Shown: positions 8,458 through 17,190 of the stretch, one piece after another
Layout of the letters: every line of letters begins with the position of its first letter
Numbering within the stretch: the stretch's first letter is position 1
Source of the DNA: Streptomyces sp. NRRL F-2664
GTDB lineage: Bacteria; Actinomycetota; Actinomycetes; Streptomycetales; Streptomycetaceae
DNA: 64,000 nucleotides
Direction: 5' to 3'
NCBI RefSeq assembly: GCF_000719345.1
Contig: NZ_JOFX01000001.1
Coordinates: 413,640-477,639 of the forward strand
The notes under the pieces: model-generated
What the model was told of the DNA's origin: nothing
Databases searched by the model: none
What the model saw: only the letters and a program-made list of their open reading frames with translations
Position numbers and translations under genes: made by a program

Positions 8458-8847
8458 ATGTCTCAAGTTCAGGCAGATCTGCGATTCACCCGGTCCCACG
8501 AGTGGGTCCGTCTGGAGGCTGACGGCACCATGACCGTCGGCATCAGCCACCACGCGCAGAACGCTCTCGGCGACGTTGTTCTCGTCGAACTCCCAGAGAC
8601 CGGGGTGGTGGTCGCCGCAGGCGAGACGGTCAGCCAAATCGAGTCGACGGAGGGGGCAACGGACATCTACGCCCCGGTCGGAGGCAAGGTCGTCAAGGTC
8701 AATACCAAGCTCGAATCCCTCCCTCGCCTGCTCAACTCGGAACCCTACGCCGCCTGGCTCTTTCGACTGGAGCCCTCCGACAGGAACGCACTCGACGGTC
8801 TCGATCTCCTCGACGCCGCCAGCTACAAAGCAGAGTGCGGCGAATGA
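8458..8847 (+). CDS. gcvH: GcvH-like protein lacking the lipoyl-lysine
   Basis: This 129-residue protein has the full glycine-cleavage H-protein fold: RFTRSHEWVRLEADGTMTVGIS, then LGDVVLVELPETG, a DIYAPVGGKVVKVN segment and the C-terminal LLNSEPYAAWLFRL. True H proteins shuttle the aminomethyl group on a lipoyl-lysine in an ESVKA-type motif. Here that motif reads IESTEGATD, with Glu65 where the lysine should be. The codon is GAG, one transition from AAG. The usual PYG-GW segment is also one residue short. No gcvT, gcvP or lipoyl ligase gene is nearby. The ATG follows AGAGGACGAC. It is either a non-lipoylated paralogue with a new role or a decaying copy. Confidence 0.85.
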   Translation: MSQVQADLRFTRSHEWVRLEADGTMTVGISHHAQNALGDVVLVELPETGVVVAAGETVSQIESTEGATDIYAPVGGKVVKVNTKLESLPRLLNSEPYAAWLFRLEPSDRNALDGLDLLDAASYKAECGE

Positions 8848-8993
8848 CCGCAGGCTTCAGGGGCGGAGCGCAACTCTGTCCCTGAAGCCCACCCTCGCCG
8901 GGCGGTCCGCACTGCTGCGTTCACGCTCCGCCGGTATCCGGGCGGCGGTCGCGCGCCGGCCGTCGCGGACTGACGGAGCGGATACCAGCAACT

Positions 8994-9295
8994 TCAGCCA
9001 CCCCGTAGGTGCACACCAGGCCGGACGGCCCAGGCCAGGACCTGCACCCGGCCGGAGAACCGCACCAGTCCGTCGAGGCACAGTGGAAGGGGGCAGGATC
9101 CCTGCCAGTACCCGGTGCAGCCGGGAGCGCGTTTCCGGCGGCAGGTGACCGGCTGTACCCAGGGTGAGATCAGGCCGGTTCGTCCCGTGCCGGTGGGCCC
9201 GCCCGGCTGGCGAGCCTCCGCTCCGCCAGACGCTGCCACACCTCCCGGACGGCACGCTCGGTCTCCCCGTCCGGCAGCAGTTCCACACTGTGCAC
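8994..9295 (-). pseudogene. Frameshifted 2'-5' RNA ligase / phosphoesterase-like pseudogene
   Basis: Three successive minus frames together match one protein of the LigT/2H phosphoesterase type. Frame one, from GTG 9295, reads VHSVELLPDGETERAVREVW. Frame two continues HGTNRPDLTLGTAG. Frame three gives LCLDGLVRFSGRVQVLAWAV and then stops. At least two frameshifts are needed. The first HxT motif, expected as RPHLTL, is RPDLTL, so a catalytic histidine is also lost, and the second half of the protein is absent. Intact relatives act on 2'-5' or cyclic phosphate RNA ends. Confidence 0.6.
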
Positions 9296-9397
9296 CCCGG
9301 CACATCGAGCAGGGCGGCGACAGCGAAACTCCCGACCGGCCGGAGCACCAGCCCGGCCGTTGCGCAGGCATGTCCGGCTCGCCGGCGGACACGAGCT

Positions 9398-9922
9398 TCA
9401 GGGGGCCGGGCGCCGCGGGGCACTGGCCACCCCCGCATCCCGGCCGCTCAGCGCGGCATCCAGCGTCTCCTGGGCCGTGCGCATGGCCTCGGCGTACTTC
9501 GGCTCGAACATGCGCTCCCAGGCCCGGTCGGGTGCGACGTCCTCGACCCGGCTGACCACCCACCAGATGTTGCCGAACGGATCCCGTACCCGGCCACCGC
9601 GATCCCCCCAAGCGCTGTCGGCGATCTCGGTGACCACCTGCGCCCCGTGCGCAACAGCAGCAGCCATGGCGGCGTCCGCGTCCGGGACGTAGACCCGCAG
9701 CAGCGAGGGCATCACCGGCCAGTCGGGCCGACGGTCGAAGGCCAGTACCACCGTGTCGCCGACACGGATCTCACCGTGGCCGATGCTGCCGTCCTCGACC
9801 GGCACCCGTGCGAGCTCCTCGCCGTCGAACACGGCGGTGATGAAGTCGAGGAGCGCGCCGGTGTCGTCGGTGACGACCCACGGTGCAACGCTGGTGCAAC
9901 CTTCGGGTGCAGTGTTCCTCAT
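9398..9922 (-). CDS. VOC-family (glyoxalase/PhnB-like) protein
   Basis: This 174-residue protein has the paired beta-alpha-beta-beta-beta modules of the vicinal oxygen chelate superfamily: APWVVTDDTGALLDFITAVF at the N-terminus and VRDPFGNIWWVVSRVEDV in the second module. DPFGN carries the typical turn before the metal-side strand. The length and the single-domain PhnB-like pattern fit an uncharacterised antibiotic-resistance/glyoxalase-like protein; the substrate cannot be read from sequence. A GGGGACGAGACC site precedes the ATG. Confidence 0.8.
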   Translation of the reverse strand: MRNTAPEGCTSVAPWVVTDDTGALLDFITAVFDGEELARVPVEDGSIGHGEIRVGDTVVLAFDRRPDWPVMPSLLRVYVPDADAAMAAAVAHGAQVVTEIADSAWGDRGGRVRDPFGNIWWVVSRVEDVAPDRAWERMFEPKYAEAMRTAQETLDAALSGRDAGVASAPRRPAP

Positions 9923-10103
9923 CGGTCTCGTCCCCTCGTGTGGTCCTTCGCGATGTGACGACCGTAGAGCGCAAGGAGGACAACTGCTGACCTACATCGG
10001 CGCGGACCCGGACCCCTACGGCCCACACCCCGAGTACGGTGTGACCGACTCCCGCGCGAACCGCCCGCCGGGACGGCCGATCACACGGGCCGTCGCCCGG
10101 GCT

Positions 10104-10781
10104 TCACGGGCAGGCGGCGACGCGTACGGCTCGGTGCACGGCGCGGGCCACGCGCGCGCCCCACAGGGACCGGGGACCGGTGAAGGCGTGGACCTCCGCA
10201 CCGGCGCGCGGTATGCGGGCGGCGACACACACGGCGTCCGTGGGCGTGCCCGAGCAGTCGTAGCCGCTGTCGAGCAGCGCCTGCACCTTCGCTTCGGTTG
10301 CTGTCACCACGGCGTTGACCAACGCCGCGTCGGTCACCGCCACCGGCAGCGCCACCACGATGTTGATCGTGCCCGGCCCCACGGACGCGGCCGCCTGCTC
10401 CGCCGGGCAGGCAGCCCACCCGCGCACCCCCAGTCCCGCGGTGGCAACGGCCTCCACACCGCCGTCGTCCGCCCGGCCGTACGCCCGGACATCGGCGGCC
10501 GTCATCAGAGCGACCCCCGGCCCGTCGACACCGGCGTCACGGGCCAGTTCCGCCAGGTGCCGGTCCGGGTCGGTACGCCGATAGCCGTGGGACACCTGGG
10601 CGTTGAGGACCCACCGGCGTTCCCCGATGCCTCCACCGAGCACGGCGCTGCTGATCATCCGCCAGTCGTCGCCGGCCCGCCACAGCAGGCTGTGCAGCTG
10701 CTCGCCGTCTTCGAGACGGGTGAGCTGCCGTACCGGCAGAAGCTCGGTAGCGGCACGGGGTGGCGGAAGGAACGCGTTCAC
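10104..10781 (-). CDS. cbiZ: Adenosylcobinamide amidohydrolase (CbiZ)
   Basis: This 225-residue protein is of the CbiZ family, which cleaves the amide of adenosylcobinamide to adenosylcobyric acid so that salvaged corrinoids can enter B12 synthesis. The family pattern is clear: MISSAVLGGGIGERRWVLNA near the N-terminus, GTINIVVALPVAVTDAAL in the middle and a GTPTDAVCVAA-like motif near the C-terminus. GTG 10781 is the start, because AAGGAG lies nine bases upstream; the long upstream frame is spurious. No cobalamin riboswitch or other cob gene was seen nearby. Confidence 0.82.
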   Translation of the reverse strand: MNAFLPPPRAATELLPVRQLTRLEDGEQLHSLLWRAGDDWRMISSAVLGGGIGERRWVLNAQVSHGYRRTDPDRHLAELARDAGVDGPGVALMTAADVRAYGRADDGGVEAVATAGLGVRGWAACPAEQAAASVGPGTINIVVALPVAVTDAALVNAVVTATEAKVQALLDSGYDCSGTPTDAVCVAARIPRAGAEVHAFTGPRSLWGARVARAVHRAVRVAACP

Positions 10782-11046
10782 TGGCCGGTACTCCTTGCAA
10801 GGGCGGGGGCCCGGCTGATCGTACGTCCTGCCGTTCCGGCCGCGTAGCTGACCCGATGCGCGTCGACGGCGTGGGCCGCGCAACCGGCGCCGGCCTCCGC
10901 ACCGGCCCGGCTGCGGCCGCGATGGCGCTGAGGGACCGGGCGAGGCTCGGCGGCCCGGGTTTGCCCGCAGGTGGGGTGGACAGGTGCCGGGGGCGCCGCG
11001 GCTCTCCCCGGACCACCCCGTCCGGCCCGCGGCCAAGGAGGTCCCC

Positions 11047-11565
11047 ATGAGCAGATGGCTGACAACCGCGGCCCTCGTCGCGGCGCTGGCGGGCGCGGGA
11101 CTGGCCCCGGCTGCCGCCGCACCCGCGCCCGGCAGTTCGGACGCGGAGTTCGTCCGCGTGTCGCACCAGGGCAACCTGGCAGAGATCGCAGCAGGCCAGG
11201 ACGCCCAGAAGCACGCGAGCAGCACGTGCGTGAAGGACGTCGGCGCCGCGTTGGTACGTGACCACACCAAGCTGGACGCCGAACTCTCCGCCTTGGCGAA
11301 GAAGGGCAACGTGACCCTCCCGGCCGCACCGACCCAGGAGCAGCAGGCCGTCTTGAAGGGCGTGCAGGCCAAGGCCGGCAGCCTCCAGTACGACAAGGCG
11401 TGGCTGACCGCTCAGGAAGCCGCCCACACCAAGACCCTCGCGCTGATCGACAAGCAGATCAGCCAGGGCACGGACGCTGAGACGACCGCCGCGGCGAAGA
11501 AGTCCCGCCCCGTCGTGGCCATGCACCTCGACATGGTGCGCGGAGGCACCTGCCACTCGATGTGA
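11047..11565 (+). CDS. Secreted DUF4142 protein
   Basis: This 172-residue exported protein has a signal peptide MSRWLTTAALVAALAGAG ending near AAAAPA. The mature part has the DUF4142 pattern: FVRVSHQGNLAEIAAGQDAQ, VKDVGAALVRDHTKLDAEL, and HTKTLALIDKQI. These domains form a ferritin-like four-helix bundle with conserved His and Glu; the role is unknown. Two cysteines (STCVKD and GGTCHSM) could form a disulfide outside the cell. CAAGGAGGTCCCC immediately precedes ATG 11047, fixing the start. Confidence 0.85.
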   Translation: MSRWLTTAALVAALAGAGLAPAAAAPAPGSSDAEFVRVSHQGNLAEIAAGQDAQKHASSTCVKDVGAALVRDHTKLDAELSALAKKGNVTLPAAPTQEQQAVLKGVQAKAGSLQYDKAWLTAQEAAHTKTLALIDKQISQGTDAETTAAAKKSRPVVAMHLDMVRGGTCHSM

Positions 11566-11717
11566 GCGCCTGCGCCCCGTCCGGGGTGCAGCGCCGGAGC
11601 ACGGCCACGTGCGGCGGAGGCCGGCGACTGCCCGGACTCCGTCGCACGTCGGCGTGCGCACCATGAGCAGCGCCGCATCGTTCACGACGACGCATCAGCG
11701 GCTCTGGCGCGCCGCCC

Positions 11718-11939
11718 TCAGGGGGCCTGCCCCGGAGCCCATCGCGGCGAGGTGGCCTGCTGCGTCGCGGCGGCGGGCTCGGCCGCGGCGCAGCCCGGGT
11801 TCGTGCAGCGGCCGGCGGTGTACAGCGGTACGTAGACCCCCATGGTCTTGTGGCGCTGGACCGTCGTCGGCAGGGGCTGTCGGCACGACGGGCAGAGGCT
11901 GTTCGGCCGGGTCGCCGCTGGGTGCTTTTCTCCATCCAT
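11718..11939 (-). CDS. Small zinc-ribbon-like protein
   Basis: This 73-residue protein has two Cys pairs, CPSC (about residues 16-19) and CTNPGC (about 45-50), spaced as in a zinc ribbon. The ends are Ala/Pro rich. A slightly longer start at 11943 is in another frame and is not favoured. Probably a small zinc-binding protein of unknown role. Confidence 0.5.
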   Translation of the reverse strand: MDGEKHPAATRPNSLCPSCRQPLPTTVQRHKTMGVYVPLYTAGRCTNPGCAAAEPAAATQQATSPRWAPGQAP

Positions 11940-11992
11940 GCATCGACTTTACGTCCGCTTTGCTCCGTTTTGAAGGGTCTCTGGCGTGCGGT

Positions 11993-12961
11993 TCACGCCT
12001 TGTCTCCCGTTGTGCTGCGTTCCTCAGGAGGGAGAGGGCGCAGCAGGCTCAGGACAACGGATGCCGTGAGGACGACGACGATCACGGCGAGGCTGACCGG
12101 CGAGGGTATCTCCGGGATCGCCGGGTTGATCAGTTTGTGGGATGCCTGCAGAACGAGTTTCACGCCGATGAAGGCGAGGATGAAGGCCAGGCCCTTGCCG
12201 AGGTAGTGGAAGCGGTCCAGCATGCCGGCCAGCATGAAGTACAGGGCCCGCAGGCCGAGGATGGCGAAGGCGTTGCTGCTGTAGACGATGAAGGCGTCGC
12301 TGCTGACCGCGAGGACGGCGGGCACGCTGTCGACGGCGAACACCAGGTCGGCGGCCTCGATGGCGGCGACCACGGCCAGCAGCGGCGTGGCGACGCGTCG
12401 GCCGGCCTCCTTGACGAAGAACTTCGGCCCGGCGTACTCGTCCCGGACCGGGACGACCTTCCGCAGCAGCCGTACGGCGATGCTGCGGCCGGGATCGAAG
12501 CTGTCGTCCTCCTCCCGGAAGATCTTGTAGGTGCTGTAGAAGAGGATCGCGGCGAACACGTACAGGACCGCCGTGAACCGGCTGACCACGGCCACACCGG
12601 CGGCCAGGAAGATCCCGCGGAAGACCAGCGCGCCCAGTACTCCCAGGAACAGCACGCGGTGCTGGTATGCGCGCGGAACCTTGAAGTAGCCGAAGATCAG
12701 GGCAAAGACGAAGAGGTTGTCGACCGACAGGCTCTTCTCCAACAGCCAGGCTGTGGTGTACTCGACCCCCGCCTGCGTGCCGACGATCGCGAAGACGAGG
12801 CCGCCGAAGATCAGGGCCAGTCCGACCCACACCCCGCTCCAGGCGGCCGCCTCGCGAAAGCCGATGACGTGTGCCTCCCGGTGCGCGAGAAGATCGACCG
12901 CCAACGACACCAGGACGGTGGCGGCGAAGACGATCCAAAGCCAGTAGGGCACATCGTGCAC
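11993..12961 (-). CDS. TerC-family integral membrane protein
   Basis: This 322-residue membrane protein has about nine transmembrane helices. It carries the conserved acidic TerC signatures SLSVDNLFVFALIF and AAIEAADLVFAVDSVPAV, implicated in metal-ion (manganese) export linked to exoenzyme metalation. The N-terminus VPYWLWIVFAATVLVSLAVDL and FREAAAWSGVWVGLALIFGG are typical. The GTG at 12961 (reading VHDVPYW) has GGGGATG upstream and gives the family length; the longer frames are extensions. It stands alone with no ter operon genes around it. Confidence 0.88.
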   Translation of the reverse strand: MHDVPYWLWIVFAATVLVSLAVDLLAHREAHVIGFREAAAWSGVWVGLALIFGGLVFAIVGTQAGVEYTTAWLLEKSLSVDNLFVFALIFGYFKVPRAYQHRVLFLGVLGALVFRGIFLAAGVAVVSRFTAVLYVFAAILFYSTYKIFREEDDSFDPGRSIAVRLLRKVVPVRDEYAGPKFFVKEAGRRVATPLLAVVAAIEAADLVFAVDSVPAVLAVSSDAFIVYSSNAFAILGLRALYFMLAGMLDRFHYLGKGLAFILAFIGVKLVLQASHKLINPAIPEIPSPVSLAVIVVVLTASVVLSLLRPLPPEERSTTGDKA

Positions 12962-13502
12962 GTGGCATCCCCAGGTCGGCGTGGAGACAGCTCCTATGTA
13001 CGAGTCTGGGATACGCCCACCGCCCTGTCCCGGCGGAGCGCGACCCGTCCGCGCGGGCACCGTGACCGGGATGACCCGGCTTCGGTCCGCGGGTGTATGT
13101 CGCTGCACGGGGGGAGGCGCTGTTCCCGAGCGGCGACAACCCTTCCGCCACCCCGCCGCAGCGGCAGGAAGCCGTCCTTCGCGGGCGCGATCCCGCTGAC
13201 GCGGGCCGGCCGAAGAGGCGGACGACCACCTCTGGCGGAGCCCTGAAAGGCGTGCTGCCGGGGACGTGCCCCACGCGGGAGCCCCGTGGCGGCGGCGTCT
13301 GCGACATGGTTCCCCCCGCACGTCTGGTGACCGAGAGTGGCTACGGCAGCGTGGCGGGCGCTGCGAAGGCACCTGGCCTATTGTGCGGCCGGGTGCATCC
13401 GATGGCCGCCTGGGACGGGAAAGGGAGGGCAGTCGCGAAGCGGAAGTGGTGCTCTCGCGGCCATCCACACGTCCCACTCATCGAGTCCACCAGGAGTAGG
13501 TT
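12962..13502. other. Gene-free 540-base stretch
   Basis: Several open frames cross this region on both strands, but none has a recognisable domain, a convincing ribosome binding site or protein-like composition. The last 60 bases lead into tspO and contain its AGGAGTAGGTT ribosome binding site. I see no riboswitch or strong hairpin. Confidence 0.5.
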
Positions 13503-14005
13503 GTGGCAGCCTCTGCGATGCCGCCGGTGCGCCGGCGCGGGGCGAGGAGCCTCGGGGCCCTCGCGTTCTTCATCGCCGTCAGTTACGGCGTGGCGGCTCT
13601 CGGCGCTCTCGCCTCCAAGCGGGCAAGGTCTACGAGGCACTGGACCGGCCCGGGTGGGCTCCTCCCGCATGGCTCTTCGGGCCTGTCTGGACCGCCCTCT
13701 ACGCCACGATCGGCATCGCGGCGTGGCTGGTCTGGCGCCACCCCGACCGCGATCGCGTCCGGACGGCCCTGATCTGGTGGTCCCTCCAGCTCGCGCTCAA
13801 CCTGGTCTGGACCCCGTTGTTCTTCGCGGCCCGCCAGTACGGACTCGCGCTGCTGGACATCGTCCTCCTCCTGGCCGCGCTCAGCATGACCATCGTCCGC
13901 TTTCGGCGGCTCAGCCTGCCCGCGGCGCTGCTGCTCGTTCCGTATCTGTTGTGGGTGGCCTTCGCGAGCGCCCTGAACGCGTCCATCTGGCAGCTCAACA
14001 CGTGA
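13503..14005 (+). pseudogene. tspO: TspO/MBR-family membrane protein, frameshifted
   Basis: Two frames join into one TspO protein, the tryptophan-rich outer sensor/porphyrin-binding family. Frame one starts at GTG 13503 behind AGGAGTAGGTT and gives the first helix LGALAFFIAVSYGVAALGAL. It then runs into noise at about 13620. In the next frame the rest is intact: KVYEALDRPGWAPPAWLFGP, VWTALYATIGIAAWLVW and the C-terminal ALNASIWQLNT. A single-base indel around 13612-13622 explains the break. The downstream part has no damage, so this could be a recent mutation or a sequencing error. Confidence 0.7.
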
Positions 14006-14230
14006 AGGCCTCCACGCCGCGCGGCCATGCCCGCGATCAACCCGGATCAGCAACAAACCGCTCCAGCTCCGCCGCGTCGGAACGCCGCAGACCGGCTTCG
14101 GGCTGGGACACCGCAGACCGCCCGGGCCGGGCCGCCTGCTCGTCTGCCGGGAAGGCGCGTCCGCGACGGCCGTGGCCCGCCCTGGACGGTCGGGTCCTGC
14201 CGATGGGCGCCCCCATCGGCCCATGTCGAC

Positions 14231-14866
14231 CTACTGCAGTAGTTTCAGGGCTGCGGTCGCCAGTCTTTCTGCGGTGAGGTGCTGTTCGTCGGCCGGCAGG
14301 ATGAGGTGGCTGATGGTCATGCGGACGATGACGTCCGCGGCCATCTGCAGAGCATCTGCGTCCTGTTCCGGGTACCGCGTGGCCAGCCAGCCCCGGACGA
14401 GGGTGTGACCGGCATCGAAGATCGGGTCCGCGCGGGCGGTGAGGTAGGGCAGAAGGCTGTCGGACCCCTGTCGGGCGGCCGTGATGACGGCCCTGATGAG
14501 GGGCTGATGGTCGGCCTCCTGGAGTACGTACAGGATGGCCACCCGGAGGCAGGCATGGGTATCGGGCACGCCGGGATAGAGGGCGTCGGCCACACCCGCC
14601 AGAAACTGCCGGGTTTCACGCACCACCAGCGCACGGCCCAGGCCGGCGCGGTTGCCGAACTCCTTGTACACCGACGGGCGCGAAACCCCGGCGCGGGCAG
14701 CGACGGCCAACAGGCTGACCCGGTCCCAGCCGGCTTCGCACGTGAGGTCGCGAGCGGCGTCCAGGACGCACTGCCTCATGTGCTTGCGCCAGGCAACGCG
14801 CGGCGGGTCGGGTTGCGACCCGCCTGGGGGTGTCGCCGCCTCGATCCGGGGCCTTGCAGCCTCCAT
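14231..14866 (-). CDS. TetR-family transcriptional regulator
   Basis: This is a 211-residue TetR-type repressor. The N-terminal HTH is intact: VLDAARDLTCEAGWDRVSL followed by AVAARAGVSRPSVYKEF. The C-terminal ligand domain contains LRVAILYVLQEADHQPLIRA. The ATG at 14866 is preceded by GAGG six bases upstream; an ATG four codons earlier (14878) is the alternative. Its target is not obvious: upstream lies the LAxTG beta-helix gene on the same strand, downstream the tspO gene converges. Confidence 0.82.
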   Translation of the reverse strand: MEAARPRIEAATPPGGSQPDPPRVAWRKHMRQCVLDAARDLTCEAGWDRVSLLAVAARAGVSRPSVYKEFGNRAGLGRALVVRETRQFLAGVADALYPGVPDTHACLRVAILYVLQEADHQPLIRAVITAARQGSDSLLPYLTARADPIFDAGHTLVRGWLATRYPEQDADALQMAADVIVRMTISHLILPADEQHLTAERLATAALKLLQ

Positions 14867-15007
14867 GGTTGGCCTCATCCGGCAGGGGCCGAAGCCCGTC
14901 GGTGAACCGGGCTCGTCAGTGCGGGTCCGGCGGGCGCGCGGTGATGCCGACCCTTGAGAGGGGGCGGGGTCGGCACCACGTCTTGGCGCCCCAAGTGGTC
15001 CGAGGGA

Positions 15008-16624
15008 TCAGGAGCGCTTGCGCCGTGCCGCGAAGAGGAGGCCGCCGCCGAGGGCGAGGACCACCGCAGCGATACCGAGCGGGAGAGCCGGGTGGGAGCC
15101 GCCTGTCTCTGCGAGCGGACCGCTGCCACTGTGCGGCTTCGGCCCGGAGACGCCATCGGTGCCGGCGCCGGCCTGCCCGCCCGGTGAGGCGGCAGCGTCA
15201 CTGCCGCCGGACTGGCCGCTCCCGACGGGGGCGTCCCCCTGTCGGCCGGGGGAGGAGGCGTCGGAGGCACTCCCCGGGACGCCGCTGCTCTTCGCGCCGA
15301 AGGCGTAGGCGCCCCGGTCGGGCGCGCCACCGGCCCGGCGGGCTCCTGTGAAGTCGGTGGTGACGGCGGCGAACGGCGTTCCCGACCCGGCGGCGGGGGA
15401 GCCCGCGCTCAGCCGGAAATCCGCGTCCACCCCGGTGCCCGCCTTGGCGAACTTCGGATCGGCGATGACATCGTTCGGGCCCTGGACCTCGGGGGCCTTG
15501 CCGCCGAAGTAGAGATTGTGGTCGTAGACCACATCCACGTTCCGCGACGTGCTGTTCGTCGCTTGGCCCGGCCGGCCGTACGCGATGTTGTTGAGCAACC
15601 GCACGTCGGTGCTGTCATGCGCGAAGATGTTGGCGTAGCTCTCCATGCGGGTGCTGCGCCCGTTCGCGTAGGCCGTGTTGTGGACGATGTCGACGTGCTG
15701 GCTCTTGTAGGAGTGGATGCCGGAGCCGCCGTTGTCGTAGGAGAGGTTGTTGGCGACCAGTACGCGTCCCTTGTAGGCAGGGTGCTCGGCATCGCCCTTC
15801 AGGGTGTCGATGATGATGCCGTTGCCGTCGGAGTAGCAGCCGCACCTCTCCCATTTGATCTTGGTCTCGTTGTCGTGGACGCGGTTGCCGGTGATGCGGA
15901 TCTTGTACGTCCCGGCGTCGCCGCCACCCACGTCGCGCGGGGTCAGGACGGAGATGCCGCTGGTTGCGTACACCGCGTACCAGGAGGTCCCGAACACGTG
16001 GTTGTCGGAGATGGTCACGTGGTCGGAGTCGATGGCCGATATGCCGCCGCCGGCGCACCCGTGCACCTTGTTGCCGGTCACCTCGATGTGGTGCGACAGC
16101 GCACCCGTGGACCGGTCCTGCTCCACGGAGATGCAGTTGGTGTTGTAGGTGGGGTCGCCCTTCTTCGATTCCCGTTCGGCTCCGGCCAGAGTGAGGGCTC
16201 CGTTGTTGCCCTTGACCTCCAGGTTCTTGATGGAGATGTAGGAGGCGCCGTGCACGCTGATGCCGTTCCACGCCTTCACCGGGTGGATCACCGGACGGTG
16301 GCCGGGATGGGCGGTGAAGGTGATGGGGGCTCCGGGGAGGCCGGAGCGCTTGACGGTCAGCACGTTGGACCCCTCCGAACGCTCGGAGTACGTGCCGTTC
16401 ATGATCGAGACGGTGTCACCCGGCCCGACGCTGTCCGCAGCCTTTTGCAGGGTCCGGAAGGGAGTTCGGGCGGACGTGCCCGCATTGCTGTCGCTGCCGG
16501 TGGGTCTGACGAAGTACGTGCGGGCCGCGGCGTGCGCCTCACCGGCTCCCACCGTGGCGAGGCCGAGTGGGACGGATGAAGTGAGCAGTGCTGAGGTGAG
16601 GGCGAGGGTGCTCGTGCGTTTCAC
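15008..16624 (-). CDS. Secreted right-handed beta-helix protein with LAxTG sortase signal
   Basis: This 538-residue protein is predicted to be exported and anchored to the wall. It starts at GTG 16624 (VKRTSTLALTSALLTSSVPL) and has a signal peptide ending near EAHAAA. Residues 35-110 match the start of parallel beta-helix proteins (YFVRPTGSDSNAGTSARTPF). Residues 110-430 hold repeated beta-helix turns with Asn and Gly ladders (GNNGALTL, ITGNRVHDN, VANNLSYDNGGSGIHSY). After a Gly/Ser linker the C-terminus has GPLAETGG, a hydrophobic helix and a RRKRS tail: the LAxTG signal of class E sortases. It may bind or cleave an acidic polysaccharide; no catalytic residues are assigned. Confidence 0.82.
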   Translation of the reverse strand: MKRTSTLALTSALLTSSVPLGLATVGAGEAHAAARTYFVRPTGSDSNAGTSARTPFRTLQKAADSVGPGDTVSIMNGTYSERSEGSNVLTVKRSGLPGAPITFTAHPGHRPVIHPVKAWNGISVHGASYISIKNLEVKGNNGALTLAGAERESKKGDPTYNTNCISVEQDRSTGALSHHIEVTGNKVHGCAGGGISAIDSDHVTISDNHVFGTSWYAVYATSGISVLTPRDVGGGDAGTYKIRITGNRVHDNETKIKWERCGCYSDGNGIIIDTLKGDAEHPAYKGRVLVANNLSYDNGGSGIHSYKSQHVDIVHNTAYANGRSTRMESYANIFAHDSTDVRLLNNIAYGRPGQATNSTSRNVDVVYDHNLYFGGKAPEVQGPNDVIADPKFAKAGTGVDADFRLSAGSPAAGSGTPFAAVTTDFTGARRAGGAPDRGAYAFGAKSSGVPGSASDASSPGRQGDAPVGSGQSGGSDAAASPGGQAGAGTDGVSGPKPHSGSGPLAETGGSHPALPLGIAAVVLALGGGLLFAARRKRS

Positions 16625-16861
16625 TGTTGCCTGGTCTCCCAGTTTGTCCTTGCGAAGCGGCTGGTGCCCTCCGCGGGCCGTAGCCGCGAGCAGAGAGCAC
16701 GCAAAAAGGAGGCATGGGGCCGTATCGCCACGCCGGAGCAAGGCGCCGGGCAGTGCAGCCCGGGGGCATTGCGCTCCGAAGTCCGCTGTGAGGGGGGTGA
16801 GTTACGCGAGCGACAGTTCCAGACTCGAAAATTGAAAGCAACCCCCGACTCCGTGTAAACG

Positions 16862-17160
16862 TTCTGACGTCGCGTCATGCAATCGCGCTGTCCGGCGACG
16901 CCGCGGAGGCGCTGCCCCGACCGGCGGCCGCGTCGCACGCCCGCGAGGGCTTCCGGTCCGGCTCGCCGGCGCTCGATGCGATCCAGCACGCCGGTACCGG
17001 CACCGGCACCGGCTACCTCCAGGCGGAACAGCTTGCCGGCCGTATCTCCGCCGACGGCGATGCCGCCACCATCGCGCTCGCGCTCGTCGGCGCGACCCGC
17101 CACCTGCTGATGACCCGCACCCCGCACGCGCCGCCGCCTGATCGTGGACGGATGAACGCT
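16862..17160 (+). pseudogene. TetR-family regulator remnant (C-terminal part)
   Basis: The plus frame reads GFRSGSPALDAIQHAGTGTG, then GYLQAEQLAGRISADGDAAT and IALALVGATRHLLMT. This is the ligand-domain pattern common in TetR regulators (YLxAEQxxGRIxxDxDxxT followed by LVGxxHxLL). The HTH half is absent and no start codon or ribosome binding site supports translation of this piece. The frame runs on without a stop into the copper operator. It looks like the tail of a lost regulator that once preceded the DUF4396 gene. Confidence 0.4.
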
Positions 17161-17190
17161 CTCGGCGGGAGCCGACCCCCACCCGCTCTG

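Noticed and set aside
9965..10100. AGGAGG-like site at about 9975 suggesting a small plus-strand gene
   Set aside because: No start codon at proper spacing and no protein-like frame follows.
16625..16861. c-di-AMP or other riboswitch in the leader of the beta-helix protein gene
   Set aside because: I looked for conserved riboswitch core motifs on the minus strand and did not find them.
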